Below the pieces are notes generated by a model. It saw nothing but the letters and a program-made list of their open reading frames with translations. It was not told the origin of the DNA and made no database searches. The position numbers and the translations under genes are program-made. This document shows positions 16,359-25,660 of a stretch of 64,000 bases of DNA, in pieces (position 1 is the stretch's first letter; each line of letters starts with the position of its first letter). Origin of the DNA: Hyphococcus formosus (GTDB taxonomy: Bacteria; Pseudomonadota; Alphaproteobacteria; Caulobacterales; Parvularculaceae); assembly GCF_046736345.1 (NCBI RefSeq), contig NZ_CP157210.1:2604001-2668000 (forward strand). Direction: 5' to 3'.

Positions 16359-19022
16359 GTGTCAGGTGCGGAACCCGTAAAAACCTCGCAAGAAGAGCCT
16401 CTTGATCAATCGAATGGCGAAACCCCGCCGCGGCCGCCTACGAATGAAGAGATAATCGCGATGATGGATGAAGCGGCGTCGAAAGCGAATGCGTCAGATA
16501 ATGACGATGGCGGCTTGGTCAATATCGCAACATTCTGGTTGCTGTGGGCCGGGGTTGCGATTGCCCTTCTCGCGGTGGTCTATGTGATCATCAGCGCGGG
16601 CGAAAGTGGCGGAACCGGGTTGGTTCTTGCGGGCGGCATTGCGCTGCTGGTGGCGCTCTTTCTCGGTGGGGCGGCGTTAAAAATGTTCTCGCCGGTTTTG
16701 GCCGCAGGGGTAATGATGCGCCGGGTTACTGGAAAAAAACCGGCTGAAGCGGTGGAGCTTGCAGGTGCGGAAATTTTGAGCGCTCTTGGCCTTGCTGAAC
16801 GCGTACTCGACGCGGATATGGACGCCCGCTTGGTGGCGCGTCGTGATGGCGTCGTTACCTACGCAAACCGCGCTTACACACAGCTTGCAAAAGATGCCGG
16901 CGTCATGGGTCCCGCGGGCTTGCCACCGCGTATTGATCGCCTGTTCGCGCAGCAAGGGGCCGAGGCAACAAAAGTGTTCCGCCTTTGTAAGGCCGCGAAA
17001 AGCGCCGAAGCGGCGGAAGAAATTATCTACCAAACCATGGGGCTTGATGGCGGTGGTGACCGTCGCCGGTTTGAAGTCAGTGTACGGCCCATTCGCGGCG
17101 CAGATGATCATGTTGCATGGCGTCTGCGCGAATTGCCGGTTGAAGAAGAGGAACAGGATAGTCTTGCGGCCGCCTATGCAGACTTTCCTCGGCCCGTTTT
17201 TGCGCTTGAAAAGTCTGGGCAAATTGCCTGGACCAATGCAGAAATGCGCAAAAAACTTGGCGCAGATCGCGGAACGATTACTTCGATCGATGATGTGGTG
17301 CTTGGCGAAACAAGCAATCTGGTCCGCAATCTTTGGCGCATTGATCGGTCATCGTTTACGGCCCATGTCCGCCGTAAAAATGCTGATCCTACCGAGGCAA
17401 ACTTTTGTTCGTTCCGGCGCGGCGGTGTCGGTGAAGGCTTTGCCTGTGTCGAGTTGACTATCGACGAATCCGTTGACGAAGTTGAGGATGTTGCCCTGTC
17501 TGGTGACATTTCTGAATCGCCCTTCGGTGTTTCTATTATCGAAGGCGAGATCAATCGTGACGGTCGGGTGGTAGAGGCGAACAAGGCCTTCGCCGAAGCC
17601 TTTGGTGCGCAAAAGAAGAATGCGCCCCTGTCGAAATCCCTCAGCGCAGAAACGCTTGAAGAGATTGCCGAAGAAATTCGCCGCAAGACCCGCGCAGGAG
17701 GGTCACCAAAGCCAATTGAAGCCACAGTCGGTTCAGGCGTACACGCGCGAACTTTTGCGCTATATGCGCGGCCCGTGCGCCGTAAGCGGGGGTCTTACGG
17801 AACGCGCCGTACACTGCTTTATTCGGTGGATGTAACCGATCGCAAGCAGATGGAAGAAGAATATGCGCAGGACCAAAAACTGCGCGGCATCGGCGAGCTG
17901 GCAAGTAAGGTCGCGCACGACTTTAACAATTATCTTCAGGTTGTTATCGGTCATTGCGAGCGCTTGATGTTGAAACATCCGGCGGGTGATCCGGCCTATC
18001 CGGATTTGGTTCAGATCCGCGAAAATGCTCAGCGTGCGGCAAATACAACGAAGCAACTCTTGGCCTTCTCACGTAAGCAAACGCTCAAAAGCGAAGTGCT
18101 TTCGATTACCGAATTGTTGCGTGACTTCTCGCGGTTCCTGACCCGTTCGATAAGTGAGAAAGTCAAACTCGAGCTTGTAAATGGACGCGCCCTGCCGTCG
18201 ATCAAGGTTGATCGCCATCAGTTGGAAACCGCGATCATGAATCTCGCTGTGAATGCGCGGGATGCAATGGGGAATGCAGGCGGAACATTGACGATCCGGA
18301 CGCAGTGTATTCCGGCGGAAGAGGTGAAGTCTCGCGAAGTCATTGGCCTTCTCGATCAGGATTATGTCTTGATCGAAATCGCTGACACCGGCCCCGGCGT
18401 GCCAAAAGAAATCGCGGACAAGATTTTCGACCCGTTTTTCACGACGAAAGATTCTGGCAAAGGCACCGGCCTCGGCCTTTCCACCGTCTACGGTATTATT
18501 CGCCAGCTCGATGGTGTTATTGCGCTGAAACCGGGCGTGAAAAATGGCGCGACATTCGAGATATACCTGCCGGCCTATGACGCAGAAGAAGCTGCGCAGA
18601 CCGAACCGGCGGCTGCACCAAAGAAAGAGCCACAGGACTTAACGGGTGCCGGGCGTATTCTGATCGTCGAAGATGAAGATCCGGTCCGTAATTTCGTAAT
18701 CGCCACTTTGGGCGATTGCGGCTACGAAATCAGCGAAGCCGAAGACGGTGACGAAGCATTAGAAATTCTGGAGGAAGATCAGGATTTTGATCTGATCATT
18801 TCTGATGTGATGATGCCGGTCATGGATGGCCCATCAATGGTCGCCGAGGCTCGTGAAAAACTCGGCATAAAATCTAAAGTCATATTTATGTCTGGATATG
18901 CCGAAGCCGCTGTGCGAGAGCAGCTCGATGTGATTGACGGTGCGGGCTATATTCAAAAACCATTTACCCTCAAAGGAATTGCGGTCGCGGTAAAAGAAAC
19001 GCTTTATTCTTCTGAGGATTAA
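16359..19022 (+). CDS. cckA: Cell-cycle hybrid histidine kinase CckA
   Basis: CckA feeds phosphate through ChpT to CtrA and controls the alphaproteobacterial cell cycle. This 887-residue protein starts at a GTG with GGAG 8 bases upstream. Two membrane helices lie at about residues 54-75 and 85-108. PAS-like regions follow, then the H-box with His520 in KVAHDFNNYLQVVIGH, the N-box NLAVNARDAMG, DPFFTTK and GKGTGLGLSTVYG. The C-terminal receiver has Asp816 in IISDVMMP, then FMSGYAE and QKPF. It is longer than the Caulobacter protein, mainly in the N-terminal sensory part. The VAHDFNN H-box and receiver support CckA over a generic hybrid kinase. Confidence 0.92.
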   Translation: MSGAEPVKTSQEEPLDQSNGETPPRPPTNEEIIAMMDEAASKANASDNDDGGLVNIATFWLLWAGVAIALLAVVYVIISAGESGGTGLVLAGGIALLVALFLGGAALKMFSPVLAAGVMMRRVTGKKPAEAVELAGAEILSALGLAERVLDADMDARLVARRDGVVTYANRAYTQLAKDAGVMGPAGLPPRIDRLFAQQGAEATKVFRLCKAAKSAEAAEEIIYQTMGLDGGGDRRRFEVSVRPIRGADDHVAWRLRELPVEEEEQDSLAAAYADFPRPVFALEKSGQIAWTNAEMRKKLGADRGTITSIDDVVLGETSNLVRNLWRIDRSSFTAHVRRKNADPTEANFCSFRRGGVGEGFACVELTIDESVDEVEDVALSGDISESPFGVSIIEGEINRDGRVVEANKAFAEAFGAQKKNAPLSKSLSAETLEEIAEEIRRKTRAGGSPKPIEATVGSGVHARTFALYARPVRRKRGSYGTRRTLLYSVDVTDRKQMEEEYAQDQKLRGIGELASKVAHDFNNYLQVVIGHCERLMLKHPAGDPAYPDLVQIRENAQRAANTTKQLLAFSRKQTLKSEVLSITELLRDFSRFLTRSISEKVKLELVNGRALPSIKVDRHQLETAIMNLAVNARDAMGNAGGTLTIRTQCIPAEEVKSREVIGLLDQDYVLIEIADTGPGVPKEIADKIFDPFFTTKDSGKGTGLGLSTVYGIIRQLDGVIALKPGVKNGATFEIYLPAYDAEEAAQTEPAAAPKKEPQDLTGAGRILIVEDEDPVRNFVIATLGDCGYEISEAEDGDEALEILEEDQDFDLIISDVMMPVMDGPSMVAEAREKLGIKSKVIFMSGYAEAAVREQLDVIDGAGYIQKPFTLKGIAVAVKETLYSSED

Positions 19023-19082
19023 TTACAATAAAAGACATCTGGCGGATGTCGGGACGACCAAGAAAGGAAACGGGGCGGCGGA

Positions 19083-19814
19083 ATGCGGCAGATCGTATTT
19101 GACCTTGAAACAACGGGTTTCAAATTTGCAGAAGGTCACCGAATTGTGGAAATCGGTGCCGTCGAAATGGTCAATGGTGCAGTGACCGGCCGTAATTTCC
19201 ATTCCTATGTTAACCCTGAGCGCGACATGCCAGAGGGCGCATATAAAGTACACGGACTATCGGCGGAGTTCCTGAGCGATAAACCGATCTTTACCCATCC
19301 CGAGGTTGCACCGGCTTTTCTGGACTTTGTCGGCGATGCGCAATTGGTTGCCCATAATGGGATCGGCTTTGACCTTCCTTTTTTAAACGCTGAACTTGCG
19401 GCGGCGAAGCTGCGCATTCTTGATAGGGATAACATCGTCGACACGCTGCATATTGCGCGGCGGAAATTCCCTGGCTCGCCTGCTAGCCTTGATGCTTTGT
19501 GCGCACGCTTTGGTATTGATACGTCAACGCGAGAGCGTGATGGCCACGGGGCTTTGCTCGATTCAAAACTGCTCGCCGCGGTCTATATCGAACTGACCGG
19601 CGGTGCCCAAGCGGGGCTCGATTTCAAACGCGATGACAGTGACGAAACGCAATCGAGCGGGATTAACGTAACACGCGCGCCAGCGCGCCAGCGGCCACAG
19701 CCGCTTCGGTCTTTGGTTACGGAAAGTGAAAAATCAGCGCATGACGCTTTCGTCGCGGAACTTGGCGAAGAAAGCGTCTGGAGCCGGTTGGCTGGCGTAA
19801 AAGCCGACGCCTAG
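19083..19814 (+). CDS. dnaQ: DNA polymerase III epsilon subunit (proofreading exonuclease)
   Basis: A 243-residue 3'-5' exonuclease of the DEDDh type. Motif Exo I is FDLETTG, Exo II is HNGIGFDLPFLN, and Exo III contains DGHGALLDSKLLA with the catalytic His. The C-terminal tail would bind the alpha subunit. The gene order dnaQ then secB (convergent) then fxsA is typical of alphaproteobacteria. Its stop overlaps that of secB by the four bases CTAG. Confidence 0.96.
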   Translation: MRQIVFDLETTGFKFAEGHRIVEIGAVEMVNGAVTGRNFHSYVNPERDMPEGAYKVHGLSAEFLSDKPIFTHPEVAPAFLDFVGDAQLVAHNGIGFDLPFLNAELAAAKLRILDRDNIVDTLHIARRKFPGSPASLDALCARFGIDTSTRERDGHGALLDSKLLAAVYIELTGGAQAGLDFKRDDSDETQSSGINVTRAPARQRPQPLRSLVTESEKSAHDAFVAELGEESVWSRLAGVKADA

Positions 19815-20323
19815 TTGACGGCTGGTGCCGCCTCTTCGCCATTCTCTTGCGCAGCGCGGCGCTGCTGGTTGGCGATGTAAATGCCCATGAAGTCGATTGG
19901 CTCAAGCATCAATGGCGGGAAGTTACCATTCCGCGTTGCGTCGGCCACGATCTGGCGCATGAACGGGAAAAGAAGCCGCGGGCACTCGACCAGCATGACC
20001 ATTTCCAGCTGTTCGCGCGGGACATTGGTAATCTCGAACACCCCTGCATAGGTCGCTTCGACCACAAACATCGCTTCGCCATCTTCACGATTGGCGCGGG
20101 CAGCAACCGAAAGTTCGATCTCATATTGGTTCGGGTTCAAGGCGCGGCCTTGAACGTCAACATTGACCTCGATCTTTGGGGTTGAATTGGATTGATAGAC
20201 CCCTGGCGCGTGTGGATTCTCGAAGGAGAGGTCCTTGAGATACTGAGCGAGGACAGTAAGCGACGGTGCCGCTTGTTGGCCCTCAGGGGCAGCAGAATTC
20301 GGATTGGCAGGCGTATCGGACAT
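19811..20323 (-). CDS. secB: Protein-export chaperone SecB
   Basis: SecB keeps preproteins unfolded and hands them to SecA. The 170-residue sequence contains the family hallmarks YLKDLSFENPHAP, then SVAARA and a region ending in CPRLLFPFMRQIVAD, followed by FPPLMLEPIDF. An acidic, Ala-rich tail is usual. It is convergent with dnaQ and followed upstream by fxsA on the same strand, 90 bases away. Confidence 0.97.
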   Translation of the reverse strand: MSDTPANPNSAAPEGQQAAPSLTVLAQYLKDLSFENPHAPGVYQSNSTPKIEVNVDVQGRALNPNQYEIELSVAARANREDGEAMFVVEATYAGVFEITNVPREQLEMVMLVECPRLLFPFMRQIVADATRNGNFPPLMLEPIDFMGIYIANQQRRAAQENGEEAAPAVN

Positions 20324-20412
20324 GAGATCGTTCCGTTTTCATATTTTGAAAGAGCCGGCTCATTACACGGTAGGCGAAGATGCTGCAACCCGAGCCGGAA
20401 AAACTGCGAAAA

Positions 20413-20799
20413 CTAGCGCATTAAGTCGTCGCGATGGACCACGCGGGCGCGGATAAACCGCAAGGCAATACGGGCGAGTTCGCGTCTTATGGGCGGTACA
20501 AGCAGTAAGAACCCTGCGGCATCGGTTAAAAAGCCTGGTGTCATCAAAAGCGGCGCAGCGACAATCAATAATGCGCCATCGACCACAGAATCGACTGGCA
20601 GCCGCCCCGTCTGAAGGTCACTCTGGGCCGCATTCAGCGCCGCCAAGCCCTGCATTTTGATCAAAAAACCGCCTAAAAAGGCCGTAAAAATACAGGCGAG
20701 AACGACCGGCAATGCGCCGAAAGCATTGCCCGCAGTCAATAATACGGCGATTTCAGCGATCGGGCCGACAATAAATAGCGCAAGGAGGATAAACAGCAT
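20413..20799 (-). CDS. FxsA family membrane protein
   Basis: A 128-residue inner-membrane protein with four hydrophobic segments. The start MLFILLALFIVGPIAEIAVL carries the conserved P-E of the family, and LLLTPGFLTD-type sequence occurs as APLLMTPGFLTDAAGFLLL. FxsA was first seen in E. coli as affecting exclusion of phage T7 by F plasmids; its cellular role is unclear. The ATG at 20799 with GGAG 5 bases upstream was chosen; an extension to 20970 adds 57 unrelated residues. Confidence 0.9.
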   Translation of the reverse strand: MLFILLALFIVGPIAEIAVLLTAGNAFGALPVVLACIFTAFLGGFLIKMQGLAALNAAQSDLQTGRLPVDSVVDGALLIVAAPLLMTPGFLTDAAGFLLLVPPIRRELARIALRFIRARVVHRDDLMR

Positions 20800-20883
20800 G
20801 TTGCTCCGGGTGTATTCTGCTCGTTTGCTCCTATATAGAGTGCGCTTTGGGAATATTAAGGTTTGAAGGCAATATTGGACGCT

Positions 20884-21528
20884 ATGGATCCAGTTCTTCT
20901 CTTTTTCGCCGGTGTAGCGGCATTTGTGATTTTTCGGCTGATCTCCGTGATGGGTACTCGTACCGGTCACGAACAGAATACCGATCTGGAAGCCATTCAG
21001 CGCGCGTCGCAGAAACGGGCGAGCGATGATGGCCGCGAGGAGACGAATGACGCTGATGAAGTCGTTGTTCAGAAGCCGGTATCGGCGAATGCGCGCCCAT
21101 TGCGCGAGGCCGATCCTACCTTCGATGAGGCCAGCTTCCTCGCGGGTGCGCGTAGCGCCTATGAGATGATTATTGAAGCATTTGCCTCGGGCGACCTCAA
21201 ATCAATCCGCGGTTTTCTAAACAGCTCCGTTTATGAGGCGTTTAAGGGTGCGGTCGTTGAGCGCGATGCCGCTGGTTACACGACCGATCTTAAATTCGTT
21301 GGTATTGAGCGGGCTTCGATTATCGAAAGCGCTGTCGAAGGCGAGAATATGGTCGCTATTGTCGAGTTCGCTTCCAATCAGGTCCGGGTGACACGTGACC
21401 GCGACGGTCAAGTGGTAGACGGCGATCCGAACCGGATTGATCTGGTCAAAGACCGTTGGAAGTTTTCTCGCAAACGTTCGAGCCGCGATCCGAATTGGAC
21501 GCTCGTGGCGACCGGCGGTGCGGATTAA
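20884..21528 (+). CDS. Tim44-like domain protein
   Basis: A 214-residue protein with one N-terminal membrane helix (MDPVLLFFAGVAAFVIFRL), a charged linker, and a C-terminal Tim44-like domain (FLAGARSAYEMIIEAFASGD onward to RDPNWTLVATGG). It is related to the bacterial TimA proteins. A role in membrane-protein handling or envelope assembly is likely but unproven. It is divergent from fxsA and lies upstream of mltA and smr, a conserved alphaproteobacterial neighbourhood. The ATG at 20884 is preferred to a TTG 21 bases upstream. Confidence 0.88.
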   Translation: MDPVLLFFAGVAAFVIFRLISVMGTRTGHEQNTDLEAIQRASQKRASDDGREETNDADEVVVQKPVSANARPLREADPTFDEASFLAGARSAYEMIIEAFASGDLKSIRGFLNSSVYEAFKGAVVERDAAGYTTDLKFVGIERASIIESAVEGENMVAIVEFASNQVRVTRDRDGQVVDGDPNRIDLVKDRWKFSRKRSSRDPNWTLVATGGAD

Positions 21529-21650
21529 TTCTGAAATGCATTGCAGCAATTCGCGGTCTGGCCGATAACATTTCTATGTTTCGGTCAATCATGAATTTAT
21601 CCCTTTCATGACCGAATGCGTATTTTGATCCTGATGGGGAACACTGGGCC

Positions 21651-23000
21651 GTGAAGTCATCAACAGGAACGCTACTCCGACTCTTTTTGGCTGGTGCGCT
21701 GCTCGTTGCGATGGCGGCAGCGGCGTTGGTGTTTTCGGGTGTGTTGCCGCCCTATTATGATCGGGAATTTTCTGACGAAGATTTTGGTAATCCGGCGCTG
21801 CAACTGTTGCCGATTTCGTATGACGAGATCGATGGTTGGCACCGGGATGATCCGACTGAGGCCCTCAATGCCTTCATGCGATCGTGTGAGATATTCGAAA
21901 AACAAGATCCGTCACAGGCCGCCAATCCACTGGAAAATACTCTATTAACAGGGGTTTCCCTTGCAGGTACCATCGCCGATTGGCAGCGGCCCTGCCACGA
22001 AGCGCGGGCATTGACCGTCAGTGCATATAGCGATCCATCCATTCGGCGCGGCGCGATTCGAAAATTTTTTGAATTCCATTTCCAGCCAATTGAAGTCTCT
22101 GTGAAACGCGCGCCCCTGCCCGATAGTCGCGCGCGTCGGGCACCGCCGAAAATCGAAAATGACGGTGTGTTTACCGGCTATTACGAGCCTGTCTATCCCG
22201 CATCGAATACTCAGACAGACCGGTTTTCCGCACCCCTTCTTCCGCGTCCGGATGACCTTGTCGAAGTTGATCTCGGGATGTTTCGCGATACCCTCAAAGG
22301 TGAGCGTATTGCCGGCAAGATCGAAGGCAACCGGCTTGTTCCCTATGCCGACCGAAAGTCGATTGAAAACGGCGGCATTGATGGCGATCCAATAGCCTGG
22401 CTTGATCCCAACGATTTATTCTTTCTGCAGATTCAAGGATCCGGGCGATTGTTCTTTGAGGATGGAACCGCCCTGCGTGTTGGTTATGGCGGCCAGAATG
22501 GTCATGCCTATACAGCGATTGGCCGGGTGATGGTTCAACGTGAAATCATGCCGCTTGAAGACGTTTCCATGCAGTCTATTCGGCAATGGCTGGTTGATGC
22601 TGACCCTGTTGAGGCGCAATCCCTGCGAGAAGAAAATGCATCATATGTCTTTTTCAATCGCCTCGATCAGGTCGCTCCCGAGTTAGGCCCCCTGGGGGCA
22701 CAAGGGGCGTCATTGACGCCGGGCCGGTCACTGGCGGTTGATCGCCGTTATTATCCGCTCGGTATGCCTGTCTGGATCGATATTCGCTTGGACGAGAATG
22801 CTGACCCCTTACGGCGGTTAGTGATCGCTCAGGATACGGGCGGCGCTATTCGAGGGCCCATTCGTGGCGACTATTATTGGGGGTCTGGCGAAGAAGCCGG
22901 TAAAATGGCCGGTGAAATGAACGCGAGGGGTAAGATGATTATTCTTCTGCCCCAGCGTCTGGCCGAACGGATCGAGTTTAAAAGGGCAAATCGCTTGTGA
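21651..23000 (+). CDS. mltA: Membrane-bound lytic murein transglycosylase A
   Basis: MltA cleaves peptidoglycan glycan strands with formation of 1,6-anhydromuropeptides. The 449-residue protein starts at GTG 21651 with an N-terminal hydrophobic signal/anchor (LFLAGALLVAMAAAALVFSG) without a lipobox. The MltA-specific domain has FTGYYEPVYPA, DRKSIENGGID and QIQGSGRLFFEDG. The 3D domain has TPGRSLAVDRRYYPLGMPVW and QDTGGAIRGPIRGDYYWG with the catalytic Asp. The next gene, smr, begins in a GTGA overlap, so the two are translationally coupled. Confidence 0.95.
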   Translation: MKSSTGTLLRLFLAGALLVAMAAAALVFSGVLPPYYDREFSDEDFGNPALQLLPISYDEIDGWHRDDPTEALNAFMRSCEIFEKQDPSQAANPLENTLLTGVSLAGTIADWQRPCHEARALTVSAYSDPSIRRGAIRKFFEFHFQPIEVSVKRAPLPDSRARRAPPKIENDGVFTGYYEPVYPASNTQTDRFSAPLLPRPDDLVEVDLGMFRDTLKGERIAGKIEGNRLVPYADRKSIENGGIDGDPIAWLDPNDLFFLQIQGSGRLFFEDGTALRVGYGGQNGHAYTAIGRVMVQREIMPLEDVSMQSIRQWLVDADPVEAQSLREENASYVFFNRLDQVAPELGPLGAQGASLTPGRSLAVDRRYYPLGMPVWIDIRLDENADPLRRLVIAQDTGGAIRGPIRGDYYWGSGEEAGKMAGEMNARGKMIILLPQRLAERIEFKRANRL

Positions 23001-23578
23001 AACGACGGCGGCATCTGACGGGCGAGGAAGAGGCACTTTGGCGAAAAGTGACCAAAGATGTTTCGGCTTACCGCCCCCAAAAGCAAGAAGAAGTGCCGCT
23101 TGTTTCGCCATCGCAACATCGTCCGGCGTCTTCGGCAAAGCACCAGAATTCGGCTTATCGGCCCGATCAGAGGCCGATACAGAAAAAATCAGGTCCCACC
23201 CCGAACCCAATGGGTGCGGGTGACCCGCGCATGGACAGGCTCGCAGGTCGCGGGCGCATTGCGATTGATGCGGTTCTCGATCTCCATGGCCATAATCAGG
23301 TTACGGCGCGCATGGTTCTGCATAATTTCATCCGCGAAGGTCATGCCCGCGGCGCAAAATGTTTGCTGGTTATCACCGGCAAAGGCGGCATGGTCTCAGG
23401 CGGGCTGGTAAAGCACGATGCGCATGATGGCTTTGCCAATAAAGGGCGGGGTGTCTTACGTGGTCGATTTCAGGATTGGTTGAGCGAGGACAGTGTTCGG
23501 CGTTTTATTTCCCGGTCCAGCTCGGCCCATCAACGCCATGGCGGTGATGGGGCCTTTTATGTTTTTTTGAAACGTTAG
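22997..23578 (+). CDS. Smr/MutS2 C-terminal domain protein
   Basis: A 193-residue protein with a basic, disordered N-terminal half and a C-terminal Smr domain. The motifs are VLDLHGHNQVTARMVLHNFI, CLLVITGKGG and HGGDGAFYVFLKR. Smr domains are nucleases or nucleic-acid binding modules of the MutS2/SmrA-SmrB group. SmrB cleaves mRNA at collided ribosomes in E. coli; whether this protein does so is unknown. It is coupled to mltA, and its stop overlaps the convergent gene at 23575 by four bases. Confidence 0.9.
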   Translation: MKRRRHLTGEEEALWRKVTKDVSAYRPQKQEEVPLVSPSQHRPASSAKHQNSAYRPDQRPIQKKSGPTPNPMGAGDPRMDRLAGRGRIAIDAVLDLHGHNQVTARMVLHNFIREGHARGAKCLLVITGKGGMVSGGLVKHDAHDGFANKGRGVLRGRFQDWLSEDSVRRFISRSSSAHQRHGGDGAFYVFLKR

Positions 23579-25458
23579 CCGTTCAGCAGAACTTTCCAGA
23601 CAAACGCAACGACAATTGCGATTGGCAATACGATAAACATCAACAAACGCGGTAGCCGGATCGCGAAGTTGGTTTCAACAAAGTCAGCAGCCCAATCCAA
23701 CACAGCTTCATTCCACCAGCGACGGGGCTTGTGTTTCGGCAGTTGCGCCTGTTCTGGTTCAAACGGCATGGCAGCCAAAACGGTAACGCCGCGATTTTTC
23801 CAGCGCTGGAAGGATTTCTTGAGTGCGCCGTTAAGAACAGAACCGCGCAGGCGCCGCGTGAGCATTTTCATCGGCCCATAGGCGAAGTCACGGGGGTCGA
23901 ACTCGATATCTAGCACCACCGAAGATGGCTTGTCGCGGCCGCTATCTTCGTCAATGCGTACGACCGAATGGCGGACGCCAAAATTCCGAAGATAGTTTTC
24001 GATATCCCCTAGCGAGGCCGCGGTCGCATCCCGACGGAAGCGCAGCATCACCCGAACGCCCTGCTCACCCGTTGGACGAACCGACAGGAACACCCAAGAT
24101 ATCAATGCGACGAGGGTGCCGAGGAGCACCGCGGACCCGGCCGTTAATCCGGAAAGCCAGGCAAGTTGCGGCGGATAATCAAAATTGAGCGGTGTCGCAG
24201 TGAGTAGCCCAAAACCACCAAGCCCGACTAATGCGATTGCGGCAGTACCGCCAACATAGCCAAGCATCTTCGAAAAGCCGGAACCGATTGTGCCTGACGG
24301 GTTCGAAATAGCCTCAAGGCGGCGTACCCAATAGCCCGTTTTGGCATCGGTCGTGCGATAACGGTCCTCGACCAGTGTTTGATCGGGATTATTCTCAACC
24401 ACCATAAAACGGGTTTTCGCCGGGGCGGCATCATCATATTCATGATCGATTATGACGTAGTCGGATGAGCGCATCGCGACTTCGTAAGGCAAGACCATGG
24501 CAAAGAGCGGATTGCTTTGTGTGTCGGCTCCAAGCGTCGAGACAAACTGGGTTTTGCCGGTGACCGGGTCAAACATGGTGTTTGTCTGGCGGTTTGAATT
24601 TACCGAAGACCGCGCCAGTCGCGCCAGTTCCCGATGAGGTTCGATCATCTGCGAGGTCTCGCGCACCTCAACGCCGATTGCGCGCATGCCATCTAGCTTC
24701 GACTTGCAACGCCGCGCCGCCTCTGGGCCTGCAAAGACAACGTCTATCCGGTCACGGATCAGTTTTTGATCCGCCATATCGATCGGCAGACCAGCGCGCG
24801 GGCTTTCATTGGCATAATCACCGGTCGGCGCATTATCGCTGCCTGTATCTAAAAGGCCCCATGACTTTCTGAAGCGTCTTTGCAGCGCCGAAAAACCGGT
24901 ACCCGGATGTGATGATTGAATAATGTCGTAGAGTTGCGATTCATGCACGGCGAGGCAAAGCTTGTCTGTCGCCTCGACCTGATCGACGCCCAAAAGCGTG
25001 AACTGGCTGGCCATCGCCCGCAGCGCTTCAAAGTCATAACCCGTATACGGATGATAAAACGGGATGACAGCAAAATCTGCCGTATCCTGTTTCACCGCCA
25101 TCAAAGATTGCTCTTTGGTCCGCAGCGGCATTGTCTGCGCGTAATTATAGTCAAAATTGCTGTTGGTGCTGGCCCGTTCAAATTCGCGTTCGATCCGCGA
25201 GTTGACGGCTCCTAGACCGGCGTCAGGGACATTACCCTTTGCCCGCGCGCGGCGAAGGAAGGAATCCGTGGCTTGGTAGCCATATCCCCATTCCTCGCCA
25301 GTGAAGGCGATTTTCGGTTGCTTCTTGCCTTTTTCGAGCGGGCTTCGATTGCTGCGCTCGGCAGAATCCTCCGGCTTATCCGCAAAACGCGGGTCAGCAT
25401 CCTCCGCAAAGGACATCATGGACCGTCGCTTCCAAGTCCGCGCCGCGCCGTCAGCCAT
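23575..25458 (-). CDS. Membrane protein with prephenate-dehydratase-like and ACT-like regions
   Basis: A 627-residue protein I cannot assign to a named family. Residues 48-355 resemble a prephenate dehydratase (PDT) domain. KIAFTGEEWGYGY looks like its first strand. SLMAVKQDTADFAVIPFYHP parallels the segment of PheA containing AMLPIENS. A Thr-Arg-Phe motif at 349-351 occupies the place of the PDT TRF motif after a matching helix. The PIENS Asn/Ser is replaced (PFYHP). Two membrane helices follow (about 398-421 and 434-460), then an ACT-like beta-alpha stretch (465-550), then a C-terminal helix (604-624). True PheA is encoded separately at 53896, so this is probably not the main enzyme; a sensor or regulator of an aromatic metabolite is possible. 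A GGGGAAT lies 6 bases before the ATG. Confidence 0.6.
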   Translation of the reverse strand: MADGAARTWKRRSMMSFAEDADPRFADKPEDSAERSNRSPLEKGKKQPKIAFTGEEWGYGYQATDSFLRRARAKGNVPDAGLGAVNSRIEREFERASTNSNFDYNYAQTMPLRTKEQSLMAVKQDTADFAVIPFYHPYTGYDFEALRAMASQFTLLGVDQVEATDKLCLAVHESQLYDIIQSSHPGTGFSALQRRFRKSWGLLDTGSDNAPTGDYANESPRAGLPIDMADQKLIRDRIDVVFAGPEAARRCKSKLDGMRAIGVEVRETSQMIEPHRELARLARSSVNSNRQTNTMFDPVTGKTQFVSTLGADTQSNPLFAMVLPYEVAMRSSDYVIIDHEYDDAAPAKTRFMVVENNPDQTLVEDRYRTTDAKTGYWVRRLEAISNPSGTIGSGFSKMLGYVGGTAAIALVGLGGFGLLTATPLNFDYPPQLAWLSGLTAGSAVLLGTLVALISWVFLSVRPTGEQGVRVMLRFRRDATAASLGDIENYLRNFGVRHSVVRIDEDSGRDKPSSVVLDIEFDPRDFAYGPMKMLTRRLRGSVLNGALKKSFQRWKNRGVTVLAAMPFEPEQAQLPKHKPRRWWNEAVLDWAADFVETNFAIRLPRLLMFIVLPIAIVVAFVWKVLLNG

Positions 25459-25569
25459 GGTAATTCCCCGCTCGTTACCCTCTCACGAGCGGATAGATTA
25501 ACCTGTCCTTAACGATCGTGAAAGCCCGGAATGAGGCGGGAAAGGGTGTCTAGGCGCATATTTATGCGG

Positions 25570-25593
25570 TTTCCCGCCAGAAAGAGCGGGAAA
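25570..25593. repeat. 8-bp inverted repeat downstream of hslU
   Basis: TTTCCCGC (25570-25577) pairs perfectly with GCGGGAAA (25586-25593) around 8 bases. A third GCGGGAAA copy lies at 25536-25543. There is no U tract on either strand. It may help terminate hslU transcription, but this is weak. Confidence 0.35.
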
Positions 25594-25660
25594 TGCCACA
25601 GGTCGGCCCGTGAAAAGCGAAAAGTCACGGTTGTTTCGAAGGCGAAAATGACCTCGAAAA

